Source: Bacillota bacterium (GTDB lineage: Bacteria > Bacillota > Clostridia > Lachnospirales > Lachnospiraceae). Taken from it: DNA of 64,000 nt. The stretch is from positions 62,001 through 126,000 of the forward strand of contig JAEZPG010000052.1 in the NCBI GenBank assembly GCA_023413555.1. The letters run 5' to 3'. The notes beneath the pieces are model-generated. The model made no database searches and was not told the origin of the DNA. It saw nothing but the letters and a program-made list of their open reading frames with translations. Numbering within the stretch: position 1 is the first letter of the stretch; the number at the start of each line of letters is the position of its first letter. Below, one piece after another: positions 52,851 through 62,716 of the stretch. Made by a program: the position numbers and the translations under genes.

Positions 52851-54470
52851 TTAATTGGTAAGTTCAAGAAAGATTTTAGTTCCTCTATGTTTGATGAATT
52901 CATAAAGCCCCAGACAAATCAGCGCTAGAATCGTGGAAACCACCCACATATATGTTTCCACTGACATCACATTAATGAATACAACGAAATACAAAATAAC
53001 AGGAAGAAATACCATAGCCATGGATCCAAACATCGTTAGGATTCCACTCATACTTTGCTTTACTGCAACGGTCTCATTCACCCAGTTAAACTTAGGAAAT
53101 TTCAAATTCAACACCAGACCAAAGACAGCAGAAAATATAGTAAACAAGATTGGTAATAAAAACAATAGAATAAGCCCCAATGCATCCGGCTTCATTACAA
53201 GCGCAGAAGCTGTACAAGCGAATAACACTGGTGGTATACAAACTAATAAATGCATATCTACCTTCGCCATCAGTATATCCATAGCTTTAACAGGAATAGA
53301 TTGGGCTATCCACAAATTCTTGCCTTCTAGGGATATGGAAGGAGCAGATATAAAGTTCATTACGGAGATACTTGATATACCTATAGCCAATACCGGTATT
53401 AAATAGCCCTTTATCTCATCTATCTTGCCAAGTTCCTCTAATATCATTTCCTGTTTCACAAGTAAGGCAACCGCTCCAAATACGAGGAAAACAACTCCTA
53501 GAGCTGCATTCATCATATACATGGCATTGCTGGTGAAATGTTTTAATTCCTTTCTGATTAAGGCACCCTTTGGACTACTTTCCTTAAGTTGCTTCTCCCT
53601 GTAAACGATTCTGGCTGTACCACGCTTCCTGGTTGCCATTCCTATAAAACTCTTGGATAAGAGTGCATAAATCAACGCAAATGGGACCAAGGCGCATACA
53701 GCAAATAACAAAAGGCTTAAAAAGTCTTGATTGGCAATTGAGATACCTAGTTGATAGAATGGATAAAATGCTTTCTTTACTCCTTCCGCTATATCTTGGA
53801 GATTCTCAATTATAGTCTGCATATACCTACTCATCTGACTATATATATAGAAATAGGCGCCTAAAAATGCAAGGGATAACACCATAGTAATAATTGTTTT
53901 ATTCTTCATTCTGCTTGTAATTAAAGCTACCAACCATCCAATGATACAGGAACAGGTCATAACTAAAAATGGAAGCAGTAAAAATCCGATTACACATATT
54001 AAAATACCTACAGCAGAAACAGAACCTACCAAACAATAGATTACTACAGCAGGAATGACAACAAACGCTTCATACAAATAATTAAGGCCAAGTAACATAA
54101 TCATTCGACTTGCCAGAATATATCTAGCTGGAATTGGCATAGACAACAATAGTTCATTATCCTTGGCATCGTATATCTGAGTCTGTGTAGTAAAAACACT
54201 ACCTATAAAACATAATGCAAAGGTTACTAGGCCAACAAAAGCAAAATACAGCCAAGTAAAACCTCCTTCTATCATAGGCTCACATAGGGTGTTAAATAAA
54301 GCTCCAAAGGCAAATGCAAGAGCAACAACGATGTATACCACAAGAATACCAATTCCAATTCCCTTAATTACACTACCGCCAGTAAGACTCTTTTTCTTAT
54401 TGCCTCTTTTCGCTTTAAACATTGAATAAAACAAAGATTGAAAACGGGATTTAATCAATACTCTAAGCAT
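52851..54470 (-). CDS. ABC transporter permease
   Basis: 539 aa with about twelve membrane helices in two halves. Begins MLRVLIKSRFQSLFYSMF, with a DAKDNELLLSMPIPARYIL cytoplasmic loop common in clostridial exporters. ATG 54470 follows GGAGG; the frame open to 54527 lies in the ATPase gene and is not used. The two genes overlap by 8 bp. Substrate unknown; related permeases act in lantibiotic or drug resistance. Confidence 0.84.
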   Translation of the reverse strand: MLRVLIKSRFQSLFYSMFKAKRGNKKKSLTGGSVIKGIGIGILVVYIVVALAFAFGALFNTLCEPMIEGGFTWLYFAFVGLVTFALCFIGSVFTTQTQIYDAKDNELLLSMPIPARYILASRMIMLLGLNYLYEAFVVIPAVVIYCLVGSVSAVGILICVIGFLLLPFLVMTCSCIIGWLVALITSRMKNKTIITMVLSLAFLGAYFYIYSQMSRYMQTIIENLQDIAEGVKKAFYPFYQLGISIANQDFLSLLLFAVCALVPFALIYALLSKSFIGMATRKRGTARIVYREKQLKESSPKGALIRKELKHFTSNAMYMMNAALGVVFLVFGAVALLVKQEMILEELGKIDEIKGYLIPVLAIGISSISVMNFISAPSISLEGKNLWIAQSIPVKAMDILMAKVDMHLLVCIPPVLFACTASALVMKPDALGLILLFLLPILFTIFSAVFGLVLNLKFPKFNWVNETVAVKQSMSGILTMFGSMAMVFLPVILYFVVFINVMSVETYMWVVSTILALICLGLYEFIKHRGTKIFLELTN

Positions 54471-55176
54471 GCTTTTCCTCCAATTCCAGGAATACATTCT
54501 CCAAAGATGTATCTCCACGTACTTCATCCATGGTTCCAGAAATTATTAATCTACCATTTTTAATAATTGCAACTTTATCACACAGCTTTTCTGCTACCTC
54601 TAATACATGAGTAGAGAAAAAGATTGCCCCACCATTGTTACAATGGTTCCTCATTATTTCTTTTAATAGATGGGATGCTATTGGGTCAAGTCCGACAAAA
54701 GGTTCATCCATTATAATCAACTTTGGCTCATGAATCAAAGCTGATATTATGGCTAATTTTTGCTTCATACCATGAGAATAAGCGCTAACTGGCTGTGCCA
54801 AATCCTTTGTCAATTCAAATTTATCTGAAAACTCTCTAATTCGGTTCTCACGTACTGTCTTCGGAACACCATAGATGTCAGCAATAAAATTCAAATACTT
54901 TATGCCAGACATAAATTCATACAAATCTGGATTATCTGGAATATAGGCAATCTTTTTCTTACAATCCAAAGGCGCATGTTTAATAGATACACCGTCAATA
55001 TAGATCTCTCCTTGATCAAAGTCCAAAATACCACAGCAGTTCTTAATAGTAGTTGTCTTACCTGCTCCGTTATGTCCAATGAAACCATAGATTTCTCCTT
55101 GTCCAATATGTAAACTCAAATTATCTACAGCCTTTTTCTCACCATAGGTTTTCGTTAAATGTTCAATTCTTAACAT
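54463..55176 (-). CDS. ABC transporter ATP-binding protein
   Basis: 237 aa. Walker A GHNGAGKTT, Q-loop YIPDNPD, signature region YSHGMKQKL (in place of LSGGQ), Walker B LIIMDEPFVGLD and H-loop STHVLEV. The start ATG follows AAAGGAGAG. Forms an exporter with the overlapping permease. Promoter at 55227-55254. Confidence 0.94.
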   Translation of the reverse strand: MLRIEHLTKTYGEKKAVDNLSLHIGQGEIYGFIGHNGAGKTTTIKNCCGILDFDQGEIYIDGVSIKHAPLDCKKKIAYIPDNPDLYEFMSGIKYLNFIADIYGVPKTVRENRIREFSDKFELTKDLAQPVSAYSHGMKQKLAIISALIHEPKLIIMDEPFVGLDPIASHLLKEIMRNHCNNGGAIFFSTHVLEVAEKLCDKVAIIKNGRLIISGTMDEVRGDTSLENVFLELEEKHA

Positions 55177-55226
55177 AATAACTCTCCTTTATAATCTATT
55201 ATTTGACCTCTATTTATTATAATCTT

Positions 55227-55254
55227 ATTATAACCATTTTGGATATTACTGCAA
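55227..55254 (-). promoter_or_regulatory. Promoter of the ABC exporter genes
   Basis: Minus strand reads TTGCAG, 16 bases, TATAAT, about 50 bases before the ATPase ATG. Confidence 0.6.
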
Positions 55255-55347
55255 CTATTTAACTGGTTTTTCATTTGACTTTAATCTATATTATTAAACC
55301 TCTATCTTCATATAATCGACATTCCTTAAAAATAGGAATGTTTGACG

Positions 55348-55395
55348 AAAGCCTCAGTCTCTATTCCCTTTTAAAGGCTTCACGACTGAGACTTT
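55348..55395 (-). terminator. Probable terminator hairpin of the alanine symporter gene
   Basis: AAAGCCTCAGTC (55348-55359) pairs with GACTGAGACTTT (55384-55395) around a 24-base loop, 26 bases after the symporter stop. No clear U-tract follows, so it is a weak call. Confidence 0.45.
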
Positions 55396-55421
55396 CTATT
55401 TAGTTGCTAGTCAGCACCCTC

Positions 55422-56828
55422 TTAGGATTCGTCCCAACATTCTGTATCTATAATACCAATATTCTTAGCAATAAAGACAGGATCCTTCCCTTTCTTTTTC
55501 TGCGTCTTATAATCCTTTAATGCTTTGATTGCTTTATCCTGCAATAGAACGATAGCAATGACATTTACTAAAGCCATAAAGCCCATCAGCACATCTGCCA
55601 AATCCCAAACCAAGTCGAAGTTAGCCATAGAGCCAAGTACAATGGCAAGTAGACAGCTGATTCGGAAAACAAATAATACCTTTTTATTATTGCTGATAAA
55701 TCTTATATTCGATTCTGCATAAGAATAATTACCTACTAGAGAACTAAAGGCGAAAAATACAATGGATATCATAATAAAATGAATTCCCAATTCTCCAATT
55801 TTTGACTGTACAGCCGCCTGCACGTAGGGAATGCCAGTCAGATCGTCACGAACCCCATAAACTAACAGCATCATAGCTGTGGTAGTACATATAATCAGTG
55901 TATCAATGTACACAGAAATCATTTGTACCAACCCTTGCTTCACTGGGTGACTTACTGCTGCTGCTGCGCCCGCATTAGGAGCTGAACCCATACCAGCTTC
56001 ATTGGAAAATAATCCTCTCTTAATTCCATACATAACACAGGACCCGGCAAACCCACCGGAGATAGCCTTTATATCTAATGCCTGCTTAAAAATTGTTTTA
56101 AATATCTCTGGAAGTATTGTAATGTTAGATAACGTAATATATAACCCTAATAATATATAAAGGATCGCCATAATTGGTACCAGATAGGAGGTTATAATCC
56201 CTATTCTGTGAATACCTCCAAATATAACATATGCAGTAGCTGCAGCCAATACTATTCCGACTGCCAAATTAAGATATATTGCTACACTATCATCCGTTAC
56301 ATAATATTCAAAAGCTGATCTGACATTGTAAGATTGAAGTGCATTAAAGCCAAATGCAAAACAGGCAATTAATAAAATGGCAAACACTATTCCAAGCCAT
56401 CTCCTCTTCAGTCCCGTTTGTATATAATAAGCCGGCCCTCCTCGAAATTCTGAACCATCCTTTACTTTGTAGATCTGCGCAAGTGTGCTTTCAATAAATG
56501 CTGACGCGCTTCCGATAATTGCTAATAACCACATCCAAAAGATTGCGCCAGGGCCACCTGCCGCTAAAGCCGTCGCTACTCCAGCTATGTTTCCGGTACC
56601 TACCCGAGATGCAGTTGAAATCATAAGAGCCTGAAGGGAGGATACTCCAGTCTTATCCTCTCTCTTATCCTTCAATGTACGAACTGCGTCACCAATCATG
56701 GAAATCTGTACAAATCCTGTTCTTATGGTAAAGAAAGTGCCTACGGCTACTAATAGCAATATTAATATATATTCATATAGAAAATTATTAAGATTACTTA
56801 ATAGTTGATTAAAAAAAGTCATTTGCAA
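55422..56828 (-). CDS. Sodium:alanine symporter (AGCS family)
   Basis: 468 aa, about ten helices. AGCS marks are TRVGTGNIAGVATALAAGGPGAIFWMW, the FRGGPAYYIQTGL loop and the GSAPNAGAAAAVSHP segment. Imports alanine or glycine with Na+. RBS AGGAGG is next to the ATG. The upstream 56829-57036 was read for a glycine riboswitch, as often precedes these genes, and none was recognised. Single-gene unit. Confidence 0.95.
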   Translation of the reverse strand: MQMTFFNQLLSNLNNFLYEYILILLLVAVGTFFTIRTGFVQISMIGDAVRTLKDKREDKTGVSSLQALMISTASRVGTGNIAGVATALAAGGPGAIFWMWLLAIIGSASAFIESTLAQIYKVKDGSEFRGGPAYYIQTGLKRRWLGIVFAILLIACFAFGFNALQSYNVRSAFEYYVTDDSVAIYLNLAVGIVLAAATAYVIFGGIHRIGIITSYLVPIMAILYILLGLYITLSNITILPEIFKTIFKQALDIKAISGGFAGSCVMYGIKRGLFSNEAGMGSAPNAGAAAAVSHPVKQGLVQMISVYIDTLIICTTTAMMLLVYGVRDDLTGIPYVQAAVQSKIGELGIHFIMISIVFFAFSSLVGNYSYAESNIRFISNNKKVLFVFRISCLLAIVLGSMANFDLVWDLADVLMGFMALVNVIAIVLLQDKAIKALKDYKTQKKKGKDPVFIAKNIGIIDTECWDES

Positions 56829-57036
56829 GTTTCCTCCTATTGTGTATTTACATTTTCTCTAACATCTATTTAGTATGAACATTTATGAGTTTTATATTAA
56901 TTTAATATATTACCTTCATACGGCTTTCCGAAATTCTTCTTTCTCTAGCTTTACATCATGCAACTGATCTCTAACGTTTATATTGTTAATTTGTTTGGTC
57001 TATCACCATAGGTGTCTCGTTCCTCCTCCTACCAAA

Positions 57037-57056
57037 TAAAAAGGAGCTTTTGCTCC
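57037..57056 (-). terminator. Rho-independent terminator of the DUF5057 gene
   Basis: Minus strand: GGAGC-AAAA-GCTCC followed by TTTTT. A longer alternative pairs GCTTTTGC with GCAAAAGC nearer the stop. Confidence 0.82.
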
Positions 57057-57101
57057 ATAGGTTATTAACCCGTATGCAAAAGCGCCCTCTTCATTCTTCT
57101 A

Positions 57102-60100
57102 TTAATCTAAATCAAATAAATTACGTCTAAGTAAATGCGCCTTGGTCAATCCGAAACGCGTGTTATCTTTTTCATCTATGTAATAACATTGGAAGATGAT
57201 ATTCTTCTTATCCTGATTTTTCAAATAGCTTTGTGACCATTTCAAATGATATACAACCCCATCTATCAATTTTGCATATCCAGAAGAATCTAACACAACC
57301 TTGTTACCACCTTCATAGTATATATCCATTCTCTCATTATCCGCAGTCATGGCCTTAACATATACTATTGCTGATGCAGAAGAGTTACTCCTTGCTATAA
57401 AAGAAATATCCTCATACCGTGCTTCATTGAACGTAGTCTCGGCATAATCAACAGAGATATACATTGAATAGTCATTCGGTGCTGTTGAATAAACACCAGG
57501 GTTTACCACTTCTACACTAGGTGTATCCACACCATTCCCGAAAGCTAAAATCAAGGTATTGATAAATAGTTTAACCTCCGTACTATTGTTTGTGATGTCC
57601 TTATGTCCGACTCCTGAATAGGTCACATTATCCTTACTATAGATATAATAATTATTGGAACCATCATAGGCAGAACAGGAAAATTGTCCGTTGTCACTAG
57701 TATTTGGAGCTAACGTATACCAGACTTTCACATTCTCCCTTTCAAGATCCAATTGATAATACTGGCTATGAGTAGACTCTATTGTCGGAATCTCATCTAT
57801 CTTATATGGATATTCCGTAATCTGGCCCTCATTAAGCTTATCTGCTTTTGTTGTCAGGGTGACACTATTAGTCTTAGGCAATTCAGAAAATAGTGCTTTC
57901 TGATTAACACTCCAATCAGCTAATTGTGAAATAGCTTGGTAGGTATAACCATGTATCTCCTTGTACTCTCCTCCACTAATGTTTGTCGCCTTATCCTTCG
58001 CCTTATCAGTACCCGTTCTCACACCAAAGCGATCCATTCCCAAATATCCTCTAAAATAGCGATTGAAGTTATATCCTCTATTCGATGAGTTGTTCGCTGA
58101 CAAATCATCTTGTTCCAAATTAAAGAAGGACGTAACATCATGAGTAAAGACCACACTCTTACCAGAATCAATAAAAAACTTAATATTATCAAGTGCACCA
58201 TACTGATTGGAAATATTGCTATAAAAATCACCATTGGAATTGGCAAATCCAAGAATCAACATATTATAACCACTAAGTTGGTCTGACGTCATCTTCATCT
58301 CTTCCGTAGTATCTACAAATTTATTTGTTGCATTATACCTCATTTCAAATGTAGCAATATCTTCGGTAGTAAATTCGAAAGTGTAATCATTTAGATTAGA
58401 TGTATATTGGTCGAATATACCTTTTTCTTCAATATTCTTCTGCAAATTCATATTAGTGTCTAAATCATCAGTAATCTGAAGAACCTTGATGACTCTCTTC
58501 TTCGTGTTATCTCTCTTAATTGCAAAAACCCCTTGTTGGGAATCTCGAATAACGGAATTGCTATCCTTTGTCACAACTAATCTCCAAGGAATCACTCCCT
58601 CATATTTTTTATCTAGAGTTCCCTCCATGGAATATGAAGTTTTATCCGCTTTTAAAGAAGTTTTTTTGAAAATTTCTTCGTCGGAAGTGTAACTTCCATC
58701 ATGATTGATGTCAATATACAATCTGGCTGTATAAGTGACACCCGAGGTATACTCACTATCTTCCAGAGAAAAATGATACGATATATAATTACTTAAAACA
58801 TATGCGCTGTCACTAATCTTGCCGTCCGTTGAATTACCTACGTATGTCTTTGGGTAATCCCCTTCTTTCATATGTAATATCAATCCAGACTTTTTAAAAT
58901 GATTGAGCAATACTCCTCCAGTAGAAGCATTTCCCTGATTTAATAATACATATCCAGATGTAGTATTATTATCCTTTATAAATTTACTAATATTACTGTA
59001 TTGGTCAATGTATTGAGGGTTGACCTTATATAAATCTTCATTCGCCACGATTGGTAAACCTGCTTTTAGATATCCCTCTAATGCAGCTTTCTTTAGGTTA
59101 GTAATATCATTCCCAGGGCCTCTTGTGACATTATTCATATCGGTTGGCCATTGAACAGTATATGGATTGCTATTACGAGATATGATCTTATCACCCACAT
59201 GAAGATATATCTTTCCCTTTAACTCCGTGTTATTGTAAACAGTATTACCACTAGATATATTAAGCCTTCCATCATACAAGCCCATATATATCATATCATA
59301 GGTACTGTTTATATCTTCTAACCTGCTATTAAACTCTGCTGTGGACTGATGCACAATGTTTATCTTTCCTGCGTATTTCGGAATTATTCTGGTTCGCAAA
59401 TCTAGCTCTTTCAAATAAGACTTGCTGTATGGTAGTGTGTAAGATACCGTACAAGGTTCCAAATCTAGAATATTAATACTTGGTTTCGTCTTTCCACTTT
59501 TTTCGAGGCCCATAATGAACCGGACTGCCATTGCAGGAGAGGTGGTAGAAGGCGTCTTGCCAGTCTCTTCGTATATGTAGTCAAATAGTTCCTTTGTCAA
59601 TTCTTTAGGTGCATTACCACCTAATTGGCTAGGATCAATCTTACTCTCATTTGCTAGGTCATCAAGCATATTCATATTACCTGGAAACTTAAATACCGAA
59701 CTGTTTACTGTTGCATTACTATATCCAAATTGTGTCTTTGTTTCATAGTTTATAAAACATTCTCCAATTCTCCAATCGTCATATGTAGAGGCTGAGCCAT
59801 CTAACTTAGGTGGCATAAAAGTATTCATCCCCCAATAACTTCTGGCATCACCTTGTTGAATAGTAAACACACCTGTATTACGGCCCTCTACAGTCTCTTC
59901 TGTAACAGATGCCTTTCTACTTTCATCTGGATAGTCATATAAAAACAAATTATAAAATGCCTGAGGATTCATGGTGTCTAGCATGAGACAAAGCTTAAAG
60001 ACATTGTTATTACAGCCTTCTGTAACAGTAATCGTATTGGAGGTAGCTTTACCATCCAAACCAATCTGTTTTGAAGAGATACTCTTTTTAACTATGTTTT

Positions 60101-60884
60101 CTTCTACACCAAAATTTTGAATTTGCACGAACACATTTTGGTCAATTACAGCACCTGATGCATCCTCATCTAGTACAATCTTATTAAACAACTTCATTAC
60201 AGTTTTCCATTTTAGGTCATTGCTATTGGAAAAATTGGCAAAATCGCCACGATCTTTAATACCTGAAGCTGGTTTATAAGGAATCTTACTGTATTTACTC
60301 ATATTGACATTGGAGAGAGGAGGAGAATAAGACTTATTTGTTATATACACCAAATCTGCCCGTTCTGCCCACTGGCTATTATCATTTAACTCGCTTGGTG
60401 TTATGGTTTTTACCACTACATGATAATCAGCTATCTCAGAATCAGGTATCTGTACTACATTCTTTAAAAATGAATTATAATGCTCATATCGTATATTCTT
60501 ATAATCACTTTGATTCAGGTTTGCTATACCATTTCTGCATACATTAGGTAAATAGTTCCATACATTATTATCACCATTTTTCAAATCCTGCAACATCTTA
60601 TCGACGTCTACCGGCTCACAACCCTTTATAAGATATCCAATTGAGGCAAACTTCATATCTGGCACTAATTCAAGTAATACTAGCGGATTATCGGCCGTAC
60701 CCTTCTCCCCATTTTCAGGTGGCACCAAATTATTAATTGCATAACCATGCGTAATAGCATAACCCCCACTATCTTCTGCTTTACTTCCAATTGTCACAAA
60801 GCAGATTGTAGCGAAGGTAATCAAGCATATGCTGCTAAGAGCTATAAAATATTTTTTACAAGTAACCCATTGTATTTTCTTCAC
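57102..60884 (-). CDS. Large secreted DUF5057 protein
   Basis: 1260 aa. Begins with a basic signal region and hydrophobic core (YFIALSSICLITFATICFVTIG), then the mature protein. The DUF5057 mark is the NPLVLLELVPDMKFASIGYLIKGCEPVD block near residue 65; long repeated-looking beta segments and an ASSKD-like Ser/Thr/Asn-rich composition follow. No LPXTG or clear C-terminal anchor, so it is likely released or membrane-tethered by an uncleaved signal. GTG start with GGGAGTGGGG upstream. Function unknown. Confidence 0.8.
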   Translation of the reverse strand: MKKIQWVTCKKYFIALSSICLITFATICFVTIGSKAEDSGGYAITHGYAINNLVPPENGEKGTADNPLVLLELVPDMKFASIGYLIKGCEPVDVDKMLQDLKNGDNNVWNYLPNVCRNGIANLNQSDYKNIRYEHYNSFLKNVVQIPDSEIADYHVVVKTITPSELNDNSQWAERADLVYITNKSYSPPLSNVNMSKYSKIPYKPASGIKDRGDFANFSNSNDLKWKTVMKLFNKIVLDEDASGAVIDQNVFVQIQNFGVEENIVKKSISSKQIGLDGKATSNTITVTEGCNNNVFKLCLMLDTMNPQAFYNLFLYDYPDESRKASVTEETVEGRNTGVFTIQQGDARSYWGMNTFMPPKLDGSASTYDDWRIGECFINYETKTQFGYSNATVNSSVFKFPGNMNMLDDLANESKIDPSQLGGNAPKELTKELFDYIYEETGKTPSTTSPAMAVRFIMGLEKSGKTKPSINILDLEPCTVSYTLPYSKSYLKELDLRTRIIPKYAGKINIVHQSTAEFNSRLEDINSTYDMIYMGLYDGRLNISSGNTVYNNTELKGKIYLHVGDKIISRNSNPYTVQWPTDMNNVTRGPGNDITNLKKAALEGYLKAGLPIVANEDLYKVNPQYIDQYSNISKFIKDNNTTSGYVLLNQGNASTGGVLLNHFKKSGLILHMKEGDYPKTYVGNSTDGKISDSAYVLSNYISYHFSLEDSEYTSGVTYTARLYIDINHDGSYTSDEEIFKKTSLKADKTSYSMEGTLDKKYEGVIPWRLVVTKDSNSVIRDSQQGVFAIKRDNTKKRVIKVLQITDDLDTNMNLQKNIEEKGIFDQYTSNLNDYTFEFTTEDIATFEMRYNATNKFVDTTEEMKMTSDQLSGYNMLILGFANSNGDFYSNISNQYGALDNIKFFIDSGKSVVFTHDVTSFFNLEQDDLSANNSSNRGYNFNRYFRGYLGMDRFGVRTGTDKAKDKATNISGGEYKEIHGYTYQAISQLADWSVNQKALFSELPKTNSVTLTTKADKLNEGQITEYPYKIDEIPTIESTHSQYYQLDLERENVKVWYTLAPNTSDNGQFSCSAYDGSNNYYIYSKDNVTYSGVGHKDITNNSTEVKLFINTLILAFGNGVDTPSVEVVNPGVYSTAPNDYSMYISVDYAETTFNEARYEDISFIARSNSSASAIVYVKAMTADNERMDIYYEGGNKVVLDSSGYAKLIDGVVYHLKWSQSYLKNQDKKNIIFQCYYIDEKDNTRFGLTKAHLLRRNLFDLD

Positions 60885-60958
60885 AAAACCCCACTCCCTT
60901 TCACAATAATTTTATATATGAAATTTACTTAATTTCTCATTTTTAGATAGTTGTATCA

Positions 60959-60987
60959 AGTATAATCCATATTATGGTTATTGTCAA
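60959..60987 (-). promoter_or_regulatory. Promoter of the DUF5057 gene
   Basis: Minus strand reads TTGACA, 17 bases, TATACT; leader of about 70 bases. Confidence 0.72.
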
Positions 60988-61060
60988 TTTGTCGATGTCC
61001 CACTTTATCACTCTATCATTTTCTATATAGGAAAGTTGGTGGAACTTCCCTATACATCTA

Positions 61061-61095
61061 AAAAGGGGCTTTGACAGCAATCTCTGTTAAGCCCC
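61061..61095 (-). terminator. Rho-independent terminator of the 39-residue gene
   Basis: Minus strand: GGGGCTTAACAG pairs with CTGTCAAAGCCCC with one bulge and one wobble, followed by TTTT, ten bases after the stop. Confidence 0.88.
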
Positions 61096-61104
61096 AATAT
61101 GCCT

Positions 61105-61224
61105 CTATTTACTTTTCTTTCCTTTCACGGAATTGCTTGCAACCGTCTTAGATTGCTTACCATTCTTGGATGAAGTGGAAGCACTAGAGGATGCTTTCGT
61201 AGAAGATTGCTTTTTAGTAGCCAT
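61105..61224 (-). CDS. 39-residue Ser/Lys/Thr-rich basic small protein
   Basis: Short frame from ATG 61224 to TAG 61105. The product starts MATKKQSSTKASSSAST and ends VKGKKSK: 14 Ser, 10 Lys, no aromatic residues, no acidic residue. It would be disordered and strongly basic. Support for being real: GGGGG seven bases before the ATG, a TTGACA-N18-TATAAT promoter 38 bases upstream, and its own terminator ten bases after the stop. I recognise no family; composition recalls histone-H1-like tails or DNA/RNA-binding basic peptides, which is only inference. Confidence 0.72.
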   Translation of the reverse strand: MATKKQSSTKASSSASTSSKNGKQSKTVASNSVKGKKSK

Positions 61225-61261
61225 ACAATTACCCCCTTTCCATATTTATGGAACTGTAATA

Positions 61262-61291
61262 ATTATACCTATGGGAAAGTAGGGCTGTCAA
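61262..61291 (-). promoter_or_regulatory. Promoter of the 39-residue gene
   Basis: Minus strand reads TTGACA, 18 bases, TATAAT; both hexamers are consensus, so expression may be high. Confidence 0.78.
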
Positions 61292-61394
61292 TTATTTCCA
61301 TTCCTCCTTTGTCCACACTAAATATACTATGTGGCTTTATTTCGACATTACCAAGTAAAAGCATTCGCTTTTGCTTCTATGGAAAAGTAAAGGG

Positions 61395-61422
61395 AGCGTA
61401 TCTACTCAAAGGAAGATACGCT
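61395..61422 (-). terminator. Likely terminator hairpin of ung
   Basis: AGCGTATC (61395-61402) pairs with GATACGCT (61415-61422), just after the ung stop; only CCCTTTAC follows on the minus strand, so it is weak. Confidence 0.5.
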
Positions 61423-61433
61423 GGTTATTGTAC

Positions 61434-62111
61434 CTATATGTTTTCTATCTGCCAGTCGATTGGTTCTACTCCATTGGCGATTAAAAATTCATTGGCCTTA
61501 CTAAAATGTTGGCATCCAAAGAATCCACGGTAGGCAGATAATGGGCTAGGATGAGGTGCTGTTAATATTAAATGTTTCGGGTTATTAAGCATCGGGATCT
61601 TACTCTGGGCCGGTTTTCCCCAAAGCATAAACACAATGGGCCTGTCCATATTATTGACTGCTTGAATAATAGCATCCGTAAATTGCTCCCATCCATGTCC
61701 CCTGTGAGAGTTGGCCTGATGAGCCCGAACTGTCAATACTGTGTTTAACAATAGAACACCCTGATCTGCCCACTTTCTCAGATATCCATTATTAGGAAGG
61801 TAACACCCCATATCCTCCTGTAATTCCTTATAGATATTTTGTAAAGAGGGTGGAATCTCCCTTTGAGTTGGTAATACAGAAAAACTTAAGCCATGAGCCT
61901 GATTTTCCCCATGGTATGGGTCTTGCCCCAGTATTAACACCTTCACCTCCCTAAGGGGAGTAAAGTGCATGGCATTAAATATATCATCTGCTGGAGGATA
62001 GATAACTGCCTTACTATATTCTGATTTTACAAAACAAAATAAATCCTTATAGTACGGTTTTTTTACTTCCTCATGTACGATTTCTGACCAATCATTGGTT
62101 ATTTTTGACAT
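61434..62111 (-). CDS. ung: Uracil-DNA glycosylase
   Basis: Base-excision repair enzyme removing uracil from DNA. 225 aa. Motif A GQDPYHGENQAHGLSFS with catalytic Asp64, LLNTVLTVR, LWGKPAQ and motif B HPSPLSAYRGFFGC are all intact, which marks family 1 (UNG). ATG 62111 follows AAAAGGTG. It comes 44 bp after the staygreen-like gene, on the same strand. Confidence 0.97.
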   Translation of the reverse strand: MSKITNDWSEIVHEEVKKPYYKDLFCFVKSEYSKAVIYPPADDIFNAMHFTPLREVKVLILGQDPYHGENQAHGLSFSVLPTQREIPPSLQNIYKELQEDMGCYLPNNGYLRKWADQGVLLLNTVLTVRAHQANSHRGHGWEQFTDAIIQAVNNMDRPIVFMLWGKPAQSKIPMLNNPKHLILTAPHPSPLSAYRGFFGCQHFSKANEFLIANGVEPIDWQIENI

Positions 62112-62155
62112 AAAATCACCTTTTTCTTAATTTCATCACTAGTATATCATACTCT

Positions 62156-62632
62156 TTACTCAATATCTATATCTTGTACTATGGATTGTTCATAGTCCCC
62201 TATGTTTCCATAGTCGTATAGTTTATTACGATCTGGATTAGAGGAGATAAATTGAATATAGACAGGGGTATTGTCAAGTTCAGGGTAAGTAGTAAACAGA
62301 ACATCATCTGCATAACGGATTGCTTGCAGTGCTACAGGCATCTCTCTTTTAAAGATCGCCTCTCTTACAGGAGGATTACCCGGAATGCCCATTCCATCTA
62401 CAACTACCTCACCATATAAAATGGGCATACGATCAACTATAATGTATTGCAGTCTCACTTCATCCCTTAATTTATCGATCTTATCCTCAGCAAAGCCAGT
62501 TCCTATTGTAACAAATAAATCTCCTGTTTTATCAGAATGAGTCATGGTATATTTACGTCCACTGATTGGAAATGTATTGGTTGCTCCATTTCGTAGTTCT
62601 GTAAATACCTTTTTTGTATCAATCTTCTTCAT
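62156..62632 (-). CDS. Staygreen-family protein
   Basis: 158 aa, soluble. The pattern FTELRNGATNTFPISGRKYTMTHSDKTGDLFVTIG matches the bacterial staygreen-family signature (GRKYTLTHSD, TGDLF-TIG), followed by LRDEVRLQYI and YGEVVVDGMG. Plant staygreen proteins remove Mg from chlorophyll a; bacterial members occur also in non-photosynthetic Clostridia, where the substrate is unknown. No photosynthesis or tetrapyrrole genes are nearby. It sits between ung and the amino-acid ABC genes, with its own RBS and 84 bp after the ABC gene stop. Confidence 0.78.
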   Translation of the reverse strand: MKKIDTKKVFTELRNGATNTFPISGRKYTMTHSDKTGDLFVTIGTGFAEDKIDKLRDEVRLQYIIVDRMPILYGEVVVDGMGIPGNPPVREAIFKREMPVALQAIRYADDVLFTTYPELDNTPVYIQFISSNPDRNKLYDYGNIGDYEQSIVQDIDIE

Positions 62633-62670
62633 GGCAACTTCCTTTTATACATATATAAACTAATATATGC

Positions 62671-62704
62671 AAAAAGAAAAGGCTGTTGCCTCAGCAACAA
62701 CCTT
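62671..62704 (-). terminator. Rho-independent terminator of the amino-acid ABC operon
   Basis: Minus strand: AAGGTTGTTGC pairs with GCAACAGCCTT around a four-base loop, followed by TTCTTTTT. Confidence 0.9.
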
Positions 62705-62716
62705 CCTTATCATTTT

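Noticed and set aside
56829..57101. Glycine riboswitch before the alanine symporter
   Set aside because: The conserved glycine-riboswitch core was not found on the minus strand; the region has only a terminator and AT-rich sequence.
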